Counted from the first letter of the stretch, positions 17,294 through 26,862 are shown. The stretch: DNA of 64,000 nt from Desulfovibrio psychrotolerans (GCF_013340305.1 NZ_BLVP01000001.1:186001-250000), one strand, 5' to 3'. Numbers and translations: made by a program. The notes: generated from the sequence alone by a model not told the origin.

Positions 17294-17677
17294 ATGACAA
17301 CTCTTTTGGGCAATTATGGAGAACGCGTACCGGGCACCCCATCGTGCTCCCGGCCAAAGGCTCCACGTACTCCAATTTTTCGGACCGGCTTTCCTGTCGC
17401 AAGGGGGGCTCTACCTCCGCCGATTCCGCTTTCAATGCAAAGAGTATACCGGGTATGTCCGGCTATCGTCATGCAGCGTCTGCTGTCGGCATAACTTTAT
17501 AGGCATTCAGCATGAATGGCAATTCCGCAAAAAATGGTGCCGTCTCCGTCCGTTACCACACACCATCATCCGACAAAAACTGCGCCGCAGCCGGATGGCA
17601 AGATGGGAGCATGCGTCAAACCTCCGCCTGCGGTGCCAGAAAAAGCCAGACGAGCGTGGCTTCTCCCCCTGACTGCC
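17294..17677. other. Intergenic region cysC / tRNA-Leu
   Basis: 384 bases between the divergently oriented cysC start side and the tRNA-Leu terminator. Short reading frames cross it on both strands but none has a ribosome binding site with a recognisable protein. It should contain the cysC promoter; I cannot place it. Confidence 0.5.
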
Positions 17678-17718
17678 ATAAGAAAGGCCACAGGCGTTGT
17701 GCCAGTGGCCTTTCTTAT
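17678..17718 (-). terminator. Terminator of the tRNA-Leu transcript
   Basis: Perfect 14-bp inverted repeat (17678-17691 and 17705-17718) with core GGCCAC/GTGGCC; read on the minus strand the 3' arm ends in TTTCTTAT. It follows the tRNA by five bases. Confidence 0.8.
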
Positions 17719-17723
17719 TCATA

Positions 17724-17810
17724 TGGTGCCGAAGGAGGGACTCGAACCCTCACGGGATTTCTCCCACTACCCCCTCAAGATAGCGTGTCTACCAATTCCA
17801 CCACCCCGGC
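17724..17810 (-). tRNA. tRNA-Leu (anticodon GAG)
   Basis: 87-nt class II tRNA with an encoded CCA. The acceptor stem pairs GCCGGGG with CUUCGGC (two G-U pairs), the anticodon stem is CTATC/GGTAG with loop TTGAGGG giving anticodon GAG, there is a long variable arm, and the T-loop is GGTTCGAGTCC. It reads CUC and CUU codons. It follows secG on the same strand, an arrangement common in bacteria. Confidence 0.97.
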
Positions 17811-17854
17811 AAAATACGTACTGTCTATGTTACAGGAACAGGCCTTGAGCGCGG

Positions 17855-18202
17855 CTACTGCTTGGCAGGTTCTTCTGGTGCAGGCTGCTTGGGGGCGGCT
17901 TCTTCCAGCAGAATGGGCTTGGACTGTTCAGACTTTTCTTCAATTTTCACATCAAGAATGGCCGAATCATCAGCCCCTCTGTGTCCCGTCATGTAGTTAT
18001 AGCTCAGGGAAGTGACAAGAAAAATCGCAGCCACGATTCCGGTAAGCTTGGCAATCATGCCGCCAGCGCCGCCACTGCCGAAAACCGACTGGCTGCCGCC
18101 ACCGAAGATGACCCCCATGCCTTCCTTGCCGGCTTGCAACAACACCAGAATAACAAGCACGACACAGGCCACGATGTGCAGGGTAAGAATCAGGTTTTCC
18201 AC
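17855..18202 (-). CDS. secG: Preprotein translocase subunit SecG
   Basis: 115 aa. Two membrane helices (about 4-22 and 50-68) flank the conserved glycine-rich loop GKEGMGVIFGGGSQSVFG, which is diagnostic of SecG. The C-terminal tail is charged and Pro/Ala rich, as in other Desulfovibrio-like SecG proteins. It is part of the SecYEG channel. Order on the minus strand is rimI, tpiA, secG, tRNA-Leu. Confidence 0.95.
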   Translation of the reverse strand: MENLILTLHIVACVVLVILVLLQAGKEGMGVIFGGGSQSVFGSGGAGGMIAKLTGIVAAIFLVTSLSYNYMTGHRGADDSAILDVKIEEKSEQSKPILLEEAAPKQPAPEEPAKQ

Positions 18203-18246
18203 TGAGATTGTCCTCCTCGGAACAATGTCGATCTTTTCGTGCCGAA

Positions 18247-18999
18247 TTAGGCAAGCACTATACGGCTGAAGCTTTCAGCCTGCAAAGAAGCGCCTCCTAC
18301 CAGAACACCGTTCACATTGTCAAGGTGAACGATTTCAGCAGCGTTCTCCGGCTTCACGCTGCCGCCGTATAAAATGGGAATACGCTCTCCTGCGGAGGGC
18401 AGCAACGCCACAAGCTTCGCGCGCACCAGTGCGTGGGCTTCAACAATATCCTCCGGGCGGGCAACCTTTCCGGTGCCGATGGCCCAGACAGGCTCATACG
18501 CAATGGCAAGACTTTCCGGGGCTATATCGCCGGGCACGTCTTTAAGCCCCTTGTCCAGTTGTCTTTCTATCACGGCGGCAAGCATGCCTGCCTCGCGTTC
18601 TTCCAACTTTTCACCTATGCACAGGCATACGTTCAGTCCCGCTGCAAGGCTGAATGTGGTTTTTCTGCCTACAAAGTCATCATTCTCCCCAAGCACATGG
18701 CGCCGCTCGGAGTGTCCGGTAAGAACCCAGCGGCATCCCACATCACTGAGCATGCCGGGGGATACCTCGCCCGTATACGCACCTTCATCGGCGGGGTACA
18801 CATCCTGTGCCCCCATGCTGAATCCCAGAGCAGGGCGCAACGCTCCCGCAACCGCATGCAGCGCGGTAAAAGGAGGAAAAATAAGCACTTCACGGTCAGC
18901 AGGAACCGCCCCCACCAGCGTTGTCAGCGCCATTGCGGTCTGTCTTGCCTCGTCCGCAGTCTTATACATCTTCCAGTTGGCGGCCATAATTTTCTTCAT
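18247..18999 (-). CDS. tpiA: Triosephosphate isomerase
   Basis: 250 aa TIM barrel. AANWKMYK at the N-terminus (catalytic Lys), the catalytic His in LTGHSERR near 95, AYEPVWAIGTG with the catalytic Glu near 165, and the phosphate loop YGGSVKPENA are all intact. AGGAG lies eight bases before the ATG at 18999; a GTG nine bases upstream is less well placed. Interconverts DHAP and glyceraldehyde-3-phosphate. It is followed by secG with a 44-base gap. Confidence 0.96.
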   Translation of the reverse strand: MKKIMAANWKMYKTADEARQTAMALTTLVGAVPADREVLIFPPFTALHAVAGALRPALGFSMGAQDVYPADEGAYTGEVSPGMLSDVGCRWVLTGHSERRHVLGENDDFVGRKTTFSLAAGLNVCLCIGEKLEEREAGMLAAVIERQLDKGLKDVPGDIAPESLAIAYEPVWAIGTGKVARPEDIVEAHALVRAKLVALLPSAGERIPILYGGSVKPENAAEIVHLDNVNGVLVGGASLQAESFSRIVLA

Positions 19000-19047
19000 G
19001 ATCAGCACTCCTCACATGCACAGGGTATCAGCGCAATACGCCCGGAA

Positions 19048-19572
19048 TTATTTCCACCCTGTTTCTGGTTCACTATCCCTGATGAAGATAAGCGCGTCTT
19101 CGTTGGTATCGGAGTAATAGCGTCTGCGCACTCCTGCCTGCGAAAAACCAAACCGTCTGTACAGGGCAATGGCAGGCTCGTTGGAACGGCGCACCTCCAG
19201 CACAGCCCTGACAATGCCCATTTTTTCACCCACTTGCAACATCAACCCCAGCAACCTTGCACCCAAGCCCTGCCTGCGATGCTCCGGATGGGTGGCGATA
19301 TTCAGTATTTCCAGCTCATGAGGGGTATGATACACGGCCACATACGCAAGCAGTTCTCCCTGTCTACGCAGGCCAAAAATGGAAAAAATGTTCTGTTCAA
19401 ACGCCAGCCGGAACTGCTTTTCCTCCCACGGCATGGAAAAGCAGCGCTTTTCCAACGCGGCCACTTCGGTGATATTTTCCGGCCCAAGCCGGAAAAATTC
19501 GGCATCTTTCACCTGCGGCAAAGGGCATACGCCCGGCGCACATTCTACTGCGTGCGGCATGACCACGTCCAC
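19048..19572 (-). CDS. rimI: Ribosomal protein S18-alanine N-acetyltransferase-like GNAT
   Basis: 174 aa GNAT. The acetyl-CoA loop is HRRQGLGARLL near residue 98, with LEILNIATHPEHR before it and SNEPAIALYRRFGF after, matching RimI, including the C-terminal YYSDTNEDALIF. About 20 extra N-terminal residues could mean a later start. Upstream of tpiA on the same strand, 48 bases away. Confidence 0.85.
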   Translation of the reverse strand: MDVVMPHAVECAPGVCPLPQVKDAEFFRLGPENITEVAALEKRCFSMPWEEKQFRLAFEQNIFSIFGLRRQGELLAYVAVYHTPHELEILNIATHPEHRRQGLGARLLGLMLQVGEKMGIVRAVLEVRRSNEPAIALYRRFGFSQAGVRRRYYSDTNEDALIFIRDSEPETGWK

Positions 19573-19665
19573 CTTCCGGTTACGGGCAGTTCAGGTGCAC
19601 AGCAAAACCGCCCGGCTTCCGGAACATATTCATCTTCGCCCCAGAGGCTTACGGGGAAATCAGAC

Positions 19666-20241
19666 ATGATTGAAACCATCTATCTGCAGCTCCTGCATAC
19701 TCTTGAAGACAAGGTGGAGGTCGTGGATGATTACGACAGACCGCTTGCCGTTATGCCGGTAGCGGATGTGCACAGGCACCCGCTCAAGCATCGCGTGGTC
19801 CTCACCCTTCTCTATGATACGTGCGGACGGCTATACCTGCAACGCCGCGCACGTACAAAAACACTCTATCCGGGCCGATGGGATCTTTCCTCCACGGGCC
19901 ATGTGCTTGCGGGTGAATCCCGCGAACACGCCGCCCTGCGCGAGCTCAATGAAGAGTTGGGCGTATTCCCCGGCAAGGTCACGTGGGTTGCGCATATTCC
20001 CGCCTCGAAGGAAACGGAACTTGCCGACATCACCCTTTTTTCCGCGCGCCTTGGCGGCGACCAACCCTGCCCCAATCCGCAGGAAGTCTCCGAGGGTATC
20101 TTCGTGGACCGGGAAGAACTGGAAGCCATGCTGCAGAACTTTCGCGAAATTCTGACCCCGGCGGTCATATGGGCTGCCGAAGAAGACTACCTGTTCCGCC
20201 CTGCCCCAACCAATCAGGAAGCCGACCAGGACGTTTCCTAG
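19666..20241 (+). CDS. NUDIX hydrolase, IPP-isomerase-like subgroup
   Basis: 191 aa. The full NUDIX box is visible from G84 in GHVLAGES through REL-NEELGV, and QRRARTKTLYPGRWDLSSTGH before it is typical of the YfcD/Idi-like subgroup. This fold hydrolyses nucleoside diphosphate derivatives; the substrate cannot be read from sequence. It runs divergently from rimI. No strong ribosome binding site is seen; the ATG at 19666 fits the domain boundary. Confidence 0.88.
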   Translation: MIETIYLQLLHTLEDKVEVVDDYDRPLAVMPVADVHRHPLKHRVVLTLLYDTCGRLYLQRRARTKTLYPGRWDLSSTGHVLAGESREHAALRELNEELGVFPGKVTWVAHIPASKETELADITLFSARLGGDQPCPNPQEVSEGIFVDREELEAMLQNFREILTPAVIWAAEEDYLFRPAPTNQEADQDVS

Positions 20242-20328
20242 ATGTACCGGGCTGTATTCAGTGAGCCGACGATGGGGACAACATGACAGAAAACCGTTGG
20301 ATACACGCCGTCTCCGCCCCCTTTCCTG

Positions 20329-21114
20329 CTACCCTTTGAGCAGCGCGTAAAGAGGATCATGCAGCGGACCGTTGCTCGCCAGCACGCCGCGGGCAAACAG
20401 ATTAAAAGACTCGTTTGTGTCCAGCTGGGTCATGCGCCCCCCTGCCTCTTCCACCAGAAGCCAACCGGCAGAGGTATCCCAAGGCCGTAATCCTATCTCA
20501 TAGTAGGCATCATACCTTCCTGCTGCCACAAACGCCAGATCAATGGCGGCAGATCCTCCGCGCCGTACCCCCCGTGTGGTGACCAGCGAGCGCGAAAGCC
20601 AGTGCAGCACCTCTTCCACATCTTCCCGTATGGTATACGGAAACCCGGTGGCAACCAGAGCATGCTCCAGAACGGATGTGCCTGAAACGCGAATGGACCT
20701 GCCGTTTACAAACGCCCCGCCTCCGCGCACGGCATGAAAGCACTCGCGCAGCACCGGAGCGTTAACCACGCCCATAACCATTTTGCCGCAGTGCCACAGC
20801 CCTACAGAGGTGGCTACAAGCGGAATGCGGTGAGCAAAGTTTGTCGTGCCGTCCACAGGGTCAATTATCCACGTCAGTTCACCCAGCGGGGCATCGCCTG
20901 CGCTTTCTTCCGCCATAAATCCGGCTTCTGGAAGAACGCCGCGCAGCTTCTGCTTCAGAAATTCCTCCACAGCCACATCCGTCTCTGTCACCAGATCTAT
21001 GCGGCCCTTGAGCGTGATGCTGCTTGGCCTGTCCCACTGTTCCAGAATAATTGCTCCGGCCTCACGGACCACAGCAAGGGTTTCATCCAGAATATCTGCG
21101 GGAACAAAAGTCAT
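20329..21114 (-). CDS. Inositol-monophosphatase-family phosphatase
   Basis: 261 aa. Metal-binding motifs of the family are present: E in MAEESAG near 68, WIIDPVDGTTNF near 84-95, and the C-terminal RPWDTSAGWLLVEEAGG near 210. Members remove phosphate from inositol phosphates, fructose-1,6-bisphosphate or PAP. PAP clearance (CysQ role) would fit with cysC nearby, but this is inference. GGAGACGCC precedes the ATG at 21114; nine residues upstream are excluded. Confidence 0.88.
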   Translation of the reverse strand: MTFVPADILDETLAVVREAGAIILEQWDRPSSITLKGRIDLVTETDVAVEEFLKQKLRGVLPEAGFMAEESAGDAPLGELTWIIDPVDGTTNFAHRIPLVATSVGLWHCGKMVMGVVNAPVLRECFHAVRGGGAFVNGRSIRVSGTSVLEHALVATGFPYTIREDVEEVLHWLSRSLVTTRGVRRGGSAAIDLAFVAAGRYDAYYEIGLRPWDTSAGWLLVEEAGGRMTQLDTNESFNLFARGVLASNGPLHDPLYALLKG

Positions 21115-21185
21115 GGCGTCTCCTCGCATAGCATGTACCAAGACGAAAGGAACAGGGACGGCATGCGCCCCCCATATTGATTCAA

Positions 21186-21216
21186 GATAAAAAACGGCCC
21201 TCGGGCCGCTTTTTAT
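21186..21216 (-). terminator. Rho-independent terminator after mreB
   Basis: CGGCCC-TC-GGGCCG hairpin flanked by six As and five Ts. On the minus strand it lies about 115 bases after the mreB stop and ends with a T-run. It also insulates the phosphatase gene downstream. Confidence 0.8.
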
Positions 21217-21330
21217 GCCATTTCTGCGCTCAGAAATTCCAAGGCTGTGAACGAGACACGGTGCTCAGCAAAGCTGCCGGAATCCGGCCTGTTGCAGACC
21301 CGCGAAATACGTCTCTGCGGTGCCTTGCGG

Positions 21331-22353
21331 TCAGTTGATATACACTTTGCTGAAGAACTTGCGGTCGTCCAGCGTGCGCCCTGTTCCGCGCACCACGGTA
21401 GTAAGCGGGTCGCTGTCTATGACAACATGCAGGTTGGTTTCTTTGGTTATCAGGGTATCCAGTCCCTTCAAAAGTGCGCCGCCGCCTGCCAGCAAAAGAC
21501 CGTTTTCCGCTATGTCGCCCGCAAGCTCAGGCGGCGTCTTTTCAAGCGACTTACGAACAGCCATGATGATGGCCTTTACCGGATCGGCAAGCGCTTCGCG
21601 CACATGCCCGTCCGTCACCAGAACGGACTTGGGCGTGCCCGTGACCATGTCCTTGCCGGAAACATCCATGGAAAGGGTTTCCGTCAGGGGATGGGCGGAA
21701 CCAATTTTAATCTTGATGCGCTCCGACATATTCTCGCCGATAAGAAGCTTGAATTCTTCCTGAAAATACCTCTGAACCGCCATGTTCATGGCATCGCCCG
21801 CCACACGTACCGACTCCGCATAGGCTATGGCTGAAAGAGAGATAACCGCAACCTCGGTGGTTCCGCCGCCAATATCCACAACCATGTTGCCCATAGGCTG
21901 ATGGATGGGCAGATCTGCTCCTATGGCTGCTGCCATGGGCTCCTCCACCAGACGCACATCCCGCGCCCCTGCCTGCTGGGCAGATTCTATAACGGCCCGC
22001 TTTTCCACCTGCGTGATGCCCGTGGGCACGCATATGACGATATTAGGCTTAGCAAGGGAGAACCCCGTAATAACCTTCTTTATAAAGAAGGCGATCATCT
22101 GCTTGGTCACCTCGAAGTCGGCAATAACGCCATCTTTCATGGGGCGTATGGCGCGGATGCGTTGCGGGGTTCTGCCGAGAAATTCCTTGGCTTCCTTGCC
22201 TACCGCCAGCACAGAATTGCGGTCGTTGTCTATAGCCACAACAGAAGGTTCATTGAGAACAATGCCGTCCTTCTTCGTATACAACAGGGTATTGGCAGTG
22301 CCCAGATCCATAGCGAGATCCTGACCGAACAATCCTAACAGTTTGCCAAACAT
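21331..22353 (-). CDS. mreB: Rod shape-determining protein MreB
   Basis: 340 aa bacterial actin. MDLGTANTL at residue 15, the phosphate 2 loop VVDIGGGTTEVAVIS near 160, EEPMAAAIG near 140 and the C-terminal LLAGGGALLKGLD are all canonical. It assembles membrane-bound filaments that guide lateral wall synthesis. The ATG touches the stop codon of the upstream GAF-protein gene (TAA directly followed by ATG), so translation is probably coupled. No mreC/mreD follows within the window. Confidence 0.97.
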   Translation of the reverse strand: MFGKLLGLFGQDLAMDLGTANTLLYTKKDGIVLNEPSVVAIDNDRNSVLAVGKEAKEFLGRTPQRIRAIRPMKDGVIADFEVTKQMIAFFIKKVITGFSLAKPNIVICVPTGITQVEKRAVIESAQQAGARDVRLVEEPMAAAIGADLPIHQPMGNMVVDIGGGTTEVAVISLSAIAYAESVRVAGDAMNMAVQRYFQEEFKLLIGENMSERIKIKIGSAHPLTETLSMDVSGKDMVTGTPKSVLVTDGHVREALADPVKAIIMAVRKSLEKTPPELAGDIAENGLLLAGGGALLKGLDTLITKETNLHVVIDSDPLTTVVRGTGRTLDDRKFFSKVYIN

Positions 22354-23412
22354 TTAGACGCTCTCTTCTTGGCTCAAGGTGGTCAATTCAAACTCGTCTC
22401 CGGCATCCTGCAAAAGGTGCGGACCCGCGTCCTGTCTCATCTGGTGAACCTGTTGCGTGGCTTCATGGAGCCGACTCCGTAGATACAGGTTTTCAAGGAA
22501 CAATGCCAGATGCTCCGATGCCATCTGGCAAAAAACTTTCAGTTCGTCCGGTATTTCCCGCGGGGTCTCGCTGGCAAAGACCAGAACCCCGCGTGTAAGA
22601 CGCCCGATGATAAGCGGCAGACAGACAACACTCATGAAGTTTGGCTGTGAAGCCAGCTTGCAATACAGGGGCGACGCTGGAACGCCGGAGTCCGAACCGC
22701 TCATGAAGACGGGGTTTCCGTTCTTGAACACCCAGCCCACGAGCCCGCTGCCATAGGGTATGGCCTGCGTTTCTTCCGGGGCAAAGGGACATGTTTCGTC
22801 TTCAATGTAATAGTTGTTTCCGGCCTCATCGCGGGAAGCGAAGCTGCAATAGGCAAACCCCGTGCTCTCTGCCATGAGCCCCAGAAAATGCTCAAGAAAT
22901 TTGGTCCAGTTTTTGTGTCTTTTTCTCAGCCCGTACACCAGTTGCAGGCAGTTGTAGTACTTCCCCAGATTCATGGTTTCCGCCGCAAGGCAGGAACTTG
23001 TCTGCACCTCGTAGACGAGGTCTGCGAAGAGCTGAAGAATCTTCTGATCCTTATTGGAAAAGGAATATTGCCGCTTGCTGTCCAGACACAGAGCTCCCGA
23101 CCCGTTCCTGAGTGAAACACCCATGAACGCCTTGATCTTGGACTCCTCATTGCTGGTGTAGTAGCCAAGGTGGTACTGCCGCGTATCAAAGTCGTTCACC
23201 AGCATTGGGGCCTGATTGCTGATAATCCAGCCCACAAGACCTTTGCCCGGAACGAATTGGGCAGTGCGGTTCACATGATCGCCCAGACTGAAGCTGCCGG
23301 CTACGGCAAACGCCCTGCCGGTGGAATCCGGCGTGATCAGCACGGCGGAATACGCATCAAAAACGCTGCAAACTATTCCCAGAATGCGCTCATAACAGGA
23401 CTTGGTGTTCAT
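22354..23412 (-). CDS. Tandem GAF-domain protein translationally coupled to mreB
   Basis: 352 aa with two GAF-like domains (about 10-155 and 175-320), each containing a GxGLVGW segment: VPGKGLVGWI near 60 and YGSGLVGWVF near 220. No kinase, cyclase or DNA-binding output is present, so it is a stand-alone small-molecule or redox sensor. The ATG at 23412 gives a GAF-proximal N-terminus; 30 extra in-frame residues upstream look non-coding. Its stop abuts the mreB start, which argues for a role tied to cell shape or wall synthesis. The ligand is unknown. Confidence 0.82.
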   Translation of the reverse strand: MNTKSCYERILGIVCSVFDAYSAVLITPDSTGRAFAVAGSFSLGDHVNRTAQFVPGKGLVGWIISNQAPMLVNDFDTRQYHLGYYTSNEESKIKAFMGVSLRNGSGALCLDSKRQYSFSNKDQKILQLFADLVYEVQTSSCLAAETMNLGKYYNCLQLVYGLRKRHKNWTKFLEHFLGLMAESTGFAYCSFASRDEAGNNYYIEDETCPFAPEETQAIPYGSGLVGWVFKNGNPVFMSGSDSGVPASPLYCKLASQPNFMSVVCLPLIIGRLTRGVLVFASETPREIPDELKVFCQMASEHLALFLENLYLRSRLHEATQQVHQMRQDAGPHLLQDAGDEFELTTLSQEESV

Positions 23413-23651
23413 TGGCGATATACCTGCCGAACCCGGATGATTCGGAATTGTTATCGAAAGGTTGGACAGTACGTTTCCGGCCGGATAGCGCCGGACGTCC
23501 ACTTATTCCATATTTGTATAGGATTACCGCGACTGTTTCAATCTCTGCCGCTCCCCCCACTTGAACGAACGGCCCGGCTTGCACGATAATACACCGAAAA
23601 AAAAGAAGAAAAAAAGTACACGCACGCGTCGCCTGAGCCGTGCAGTCAATA

Positions 23652-23680
23652 TTGATGAAAAAGTAGAAATTTTTTAGAAA
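23652..23680 (+). promoter_or_regulatory. Candidate promoter for the 575-aa protein gene
   Basis: TTGATG (23652-23657), a 17-base A/T-rich spacer and TAGAAA (23675-23680) lie about 75 bases before the ATG at 23754. The rest of the 341-base divergent gap 23413-23753 is AT-rich near 23590-23700 and shows no gene. Confidence 0.4.
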
Positions 23681-23753
23681 ATAGCATATCATACACACAG
23701 TTTTTCCGGTCGACCCCTTTCTTCCCGCACCATTTGCAACCTTACGGCACCGT

Positions 23754-25481
23754 ATGACGCTTGATTGGAAAAAAGCATTCGCAGAATGCGGTCTGCCCTG
23801 GGACGGGCACGATTCGTTTTCTGCGCCCGTCAACATCAATTCGCTGGTCGAGCTGAAGAACTTTCTCGACATTGTGCATACCAAATTCTGTCTTCTCAAG
23901 CCGTTCTGCGAAAATCCAGACTACCCCATTGTTGAAAACAGGGAGCTTCTGCCTTCCTTTGAATCGGACACATGGGAATACAAAAATGTTCCGGGATTTT
24001 CCCTTGTGGCACTGGACCGGCAGATCAACTATTTTTCAGAAATCTTCCAGTTCGACATTCTGCATTCGCTTCTGGACGACGCAGTTTCGGCAGAAGGAAA
24101 ATCATGCCCGCTTGAAAACACCGTCCTTTCCCGCAATGTTCAGGCATTGCAGAATCGGCTGCCCAAAAAAATGCATGATTCCTTCAAGCAGCGGTTCATG
24201 AAGTACGATGTTTCAGTCCTGGATCACTATCCCCAGATTCTGCCATACCTGCTGGAAATGGACCGCGCGCAGGTTATGGCGCTGGATTCCTTCGGCAGTT
24301 ACTACCTTTCCGGCGTATACGCCTCATTTCCTTCCGACCTGGACCCGGAAATCAAGCGGTTCGGCATGCGGACCGGCAAATTTTCCGTGGGCGACAACGA
24401 GAAGTACGAGCGGAACAGGCTTTTTGTCTACCAGTATCTCATGGAGTTATACGGCTTCCCCATTGTGTCGGAACGCCGCACTTCCAGCGCCCTGTTCGCC
24501 CGCCGCCTGCACAAGATGGGAGAACGCTTCCTCATCCGGGTGCTTGGGCAGAGCGACCGCACACTCACCACGCTGTACACCCCTCCCAGACGCAAGCACT
24601 ATCCCGCCATAGAGAAAATAGCCCTAGTGAAGGTGCATAAGGATCAGGCGGAAGCGGTGCGCAGGCTGGAAGAAGGGGGCTTTTTTGTGGATGAGGAACG
24701 CCGGGTAGTTATTCTGCGGGTCACCTACTCCCAGCATAAATTCAATCCGGACAACGTGCGGCAGGAACGCGCCCTCTCCGTTTCCCGGCAGGAAATCATC
24801 CATCCCATTACAGGGAGAGTGCTGAGCGACCTGAACATCATCAAGGACACCACCAACATGTTCCTGCGCCTGAACGACATAGTGCGCGGCGAATACATGG
24901 GGCGCATCGCCTATAAACGCAACGAGATTGTGGAAAACACGGATACGGACGAAAAACGCCTGAAGTTTCTCTTCGCATGGCTCTCCAAACACCAACGCCG
25001 TATCATCGGCTATTCCGATGAGTTCTATTCCAATGTGGTGAAAGTGCTGGACGGGTACCTGCTCTCGCCGGATAATTACGACGTATTCGGCAACCTGAAC
25101 GAACTGTATCAGGAGGTATGGGCCAAATACAGCTTCATCCAGCAGGCACGTAAGATACGCATTCTGGAAGACCTGATGCGGCGCGAATCCAGAGGAACGC
25201 GCATTGGTTACGGCGAAATGCTTACGGAATCCGTCGCCCTGCTCCATGGGCTGAAATTCGAAATAGTCAGCTATTTTGAAGACCTGGTAAACAGCGTCAT
25301 CGCCCTTGTGGAGGCCATACTCAACGACCGGTATCTGCGCCGCAATTACATAGAATGCCGGGAAGACGAACTGACACCCTACGGAGCGGACATACGTAAA
25401 AACTACGGAAAACTCGTCTCCCTGCTTGACGAATTCAAGGCAATCCGCAAATCTCGGCATGAGTTCAGACAGAATCGCTAA
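23754..25481 (+). CDS. Unrecognised 575-aa soluble protein
   Basis: 575 aa without signal peptide or membrane helix. I recognise no catalytic motif. The first half is rich in aromatic residues and has LPKKMHDSFKQRFMKYDVS near 138-156; the second half is helical and basic, with RRIIGYSDEFYSNVVKVLDG near 425. Codon use and GC match the neighbours, so it is not obviously foreign. It runs just ahead of gcvT (72-base gap) and diverges from the GAF-mreB pair. There is no strong Shine-Dalgarno before the ATG. Confidence 0.75.
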   Translation: MTLDWKKAFAECGLPWDGHDSFSAPVNINSLVELKNFLDIVHTKFCLLKPFCENPDYPIVENRELLPSFESDTWEYKNVPGFSLVALDRQINYFSEIFQFDILHSLLDDAVSAEGKSCPLENTVLSRNVQALQNRLPKKMHDSFKQRFMKYDVSVLDHYPQILPYLLEMDRAQVMALDSFGSYYLSGVYASFPSDLDPEIKRFGMRTGKFSVGDNEKYERNRLFVYQYLMELYGFPIVSERRTSSALFARRLHKMGERFLIRVLGQSDRTLTTLYTPPRRKHYPAIEKIALVKVHKDQAEAVRRLEEGGFFVDEERRVVILRVTYSQHKFNPDNVRQERALSVSRQEIIHPITGRVLSDLNIIKDTTNMFLRLNDIVRGEYMGRIAYKRNEIVENTDTDEKRLKFLFAWLSKHQRRIIGYSDEFYSNVVKVLDGYLLSPDNYDVFGNLNELYQEVWAKYSFIQQARKIRILEDLMRRESRGTRIGYGEMLTESVALLHGLKFEIVSYFEDLVNSVIALVEAILNDRYLRRNYIECREDELTPYGADIRKNYGKLVSLLDEFKAIRKSRHEFRQNR

Positions 25482-25553
25482 ATTTTATCTGCCATTCTGC
25501 CGTACTGCGCAACCACAACCACATATCACCTTAACCCCGCTCAGGAGGACACC

Positions 25554-26654
25554 TTGTCTGACCTGCTTCACACGCCGCTTACGGCATGGCATATCGCACA
25601 AGGGGCCAAAATGGCTCCGTTTGCAGGCTGGAATATGCCCATACAGTACAAGGGCATTATCGTGGAACACAACCACACCCGTGAACACGCGTCCATCTTT
25701 GATATCTGCCACATGGGCGAATTTGTTCTCAGGGGGGCGGGTGCCCGCGAAGCCCTTTCCCGCATTGTCACCCACAATCTGGATACCCTCGGCCCCGGCA
25801 AATGCCGCTACGGATTTCTGCTCAACGAACAGGGCGGCATTCTGGACGATCTTATCGTCTACTGCATGGGAGCAGACGACTACATGCTGGTAGTGAACGG
25901 TGCCTGCACCGCCAGCGACTTCGCATGGATAGCCTCTCATCTGCCCGCGCAGCTGCATTTTGAGGATATTTCCGCACAGACCGCCAAAATTGACCTTCAG
26001 GGACCGGCATCTTACGCCGTGCTGGAGACTCTTCTGGGCAGCGGATTGCGCTCACTCAAGTATTTCAACCACGTCACAGTGGAGTTTGCTGGTTCCCCCC
26101 TTATCGTAAGCCGCACCGGCTACACCGGGGAACTGGGCTATGAATTCTATCTGCCCGCAGACAATGCCCAGACCCTGTGGGATACTTTGTGCGCAGACAC
26201 GCGCGTGGAACCCGCAGGGCTTGGCGCACGCGACACCCTGCGCCTTGAAGTGGGTCTGCCCCTCTACGGTCAGGATCTGGACACCGACCACACCCCCACG
26301 GAGGCGGGCATGGGCTGGCTGCTCAAGTCGCCTGCCCAGTATATCGGCAAGGGCGGCGATGCCCGCGTGCGCCACATGCTCATTCCCCTCAGCATACCCG
26401 GTCGCCGTGCCGCCCGTCACCACGATGTCGTCTGCCTGCCGCAGGGAGAGGGAGCGGGTCGGGAAGTGGGCATTGTCACCAGCGGTTCCTTCTGCCCCTC
26501 GGTGGGACATTCCGTGGCTCTTGCTTATGTGGAACGGGAATACGCGGAAGAAACGGCCTTTGTCATCAAAGCCTCGCGTACGGAGCTTAAGGCCGCCCGC
26601 GCGGAACTGCCCTTCTACAAGAACGGCACCGCCCGCATGAAGCTGGAAGACTGA
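25554..26654 (+). CDS. gcvT: Aminomethyltransferase (glycine cleavage T protein)
   Basis: 366 aa. PFAGWNMPIQYKG near residue 22, DICHMGEF near 50, the folate-site segment SRTGYTGELGYEFY near 184, and the GLGARDTLRLEVGLPLYG signature near 222 identify GcvT. It takes the aminomethyl group from lipoyl-GcvH and makes methylene-THF. The start is a TTG with AGGAGG six bases upstream. The other gcv genes are not in the window. Confidence 0.93.
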   Translation: MSDLLHTPLTAWHIAQGAKMAPFAGWNMPIQYKGIIVEHNHTREHASIFDICHMGEFVLRGAGAREALSRIVTHNLDTLGPGKCRYGFLLNEQGGILDDLIVYCMGADDYMLVVNGACTASDFAWIASHLPAQLHFEDISAQTAKIDLQGPASYAVLETLLGSGLRSLKYFNHVTVEFAGSPLIVSRTGYTGELGYEFYLPADNAQTLWDTLCADTRVEPAGLGARDTLRLEVGLPLYGQDLDTDHTPTEAGMGWLLKSPAQYIGKGGDARVRHMLIPLSIPGRRAARHHDVVCLPQGEGAGREVGIVTSGSFCPSVGHSVALAYVEREYAEETAFVIKASRTELKAARAELPFYKNGTARMKLED

Positions 26655-26728
26655 TCGCCCGCACGATTACAGACCATACCCACGCAAAAGACATCGAAAG
26701 CAGCCACAGAGACAGCCACAGGCATACG

Positions 26729-26757
26729 GGGTGCGGCTTCAAAACCGCACCCTTTTT
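26729..26757 (+). terminator. Terminator after gcvT
   Basis: GGGTGCGG/CCGCACCC stem with an 8-base loop followed by TTTTT, 75 bases after the gcvT stop. Confidence 0.85.
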
Positions 26758-26862
26758 CGCGGTCTTCACCCCTGCCTGTCTTGGCATCTTCCTGCACGCC
26801 TGATACACAGACGGTATGCAAAGACAGTATCATCACACCACATTCCCACCGGAGAGCCGTTC

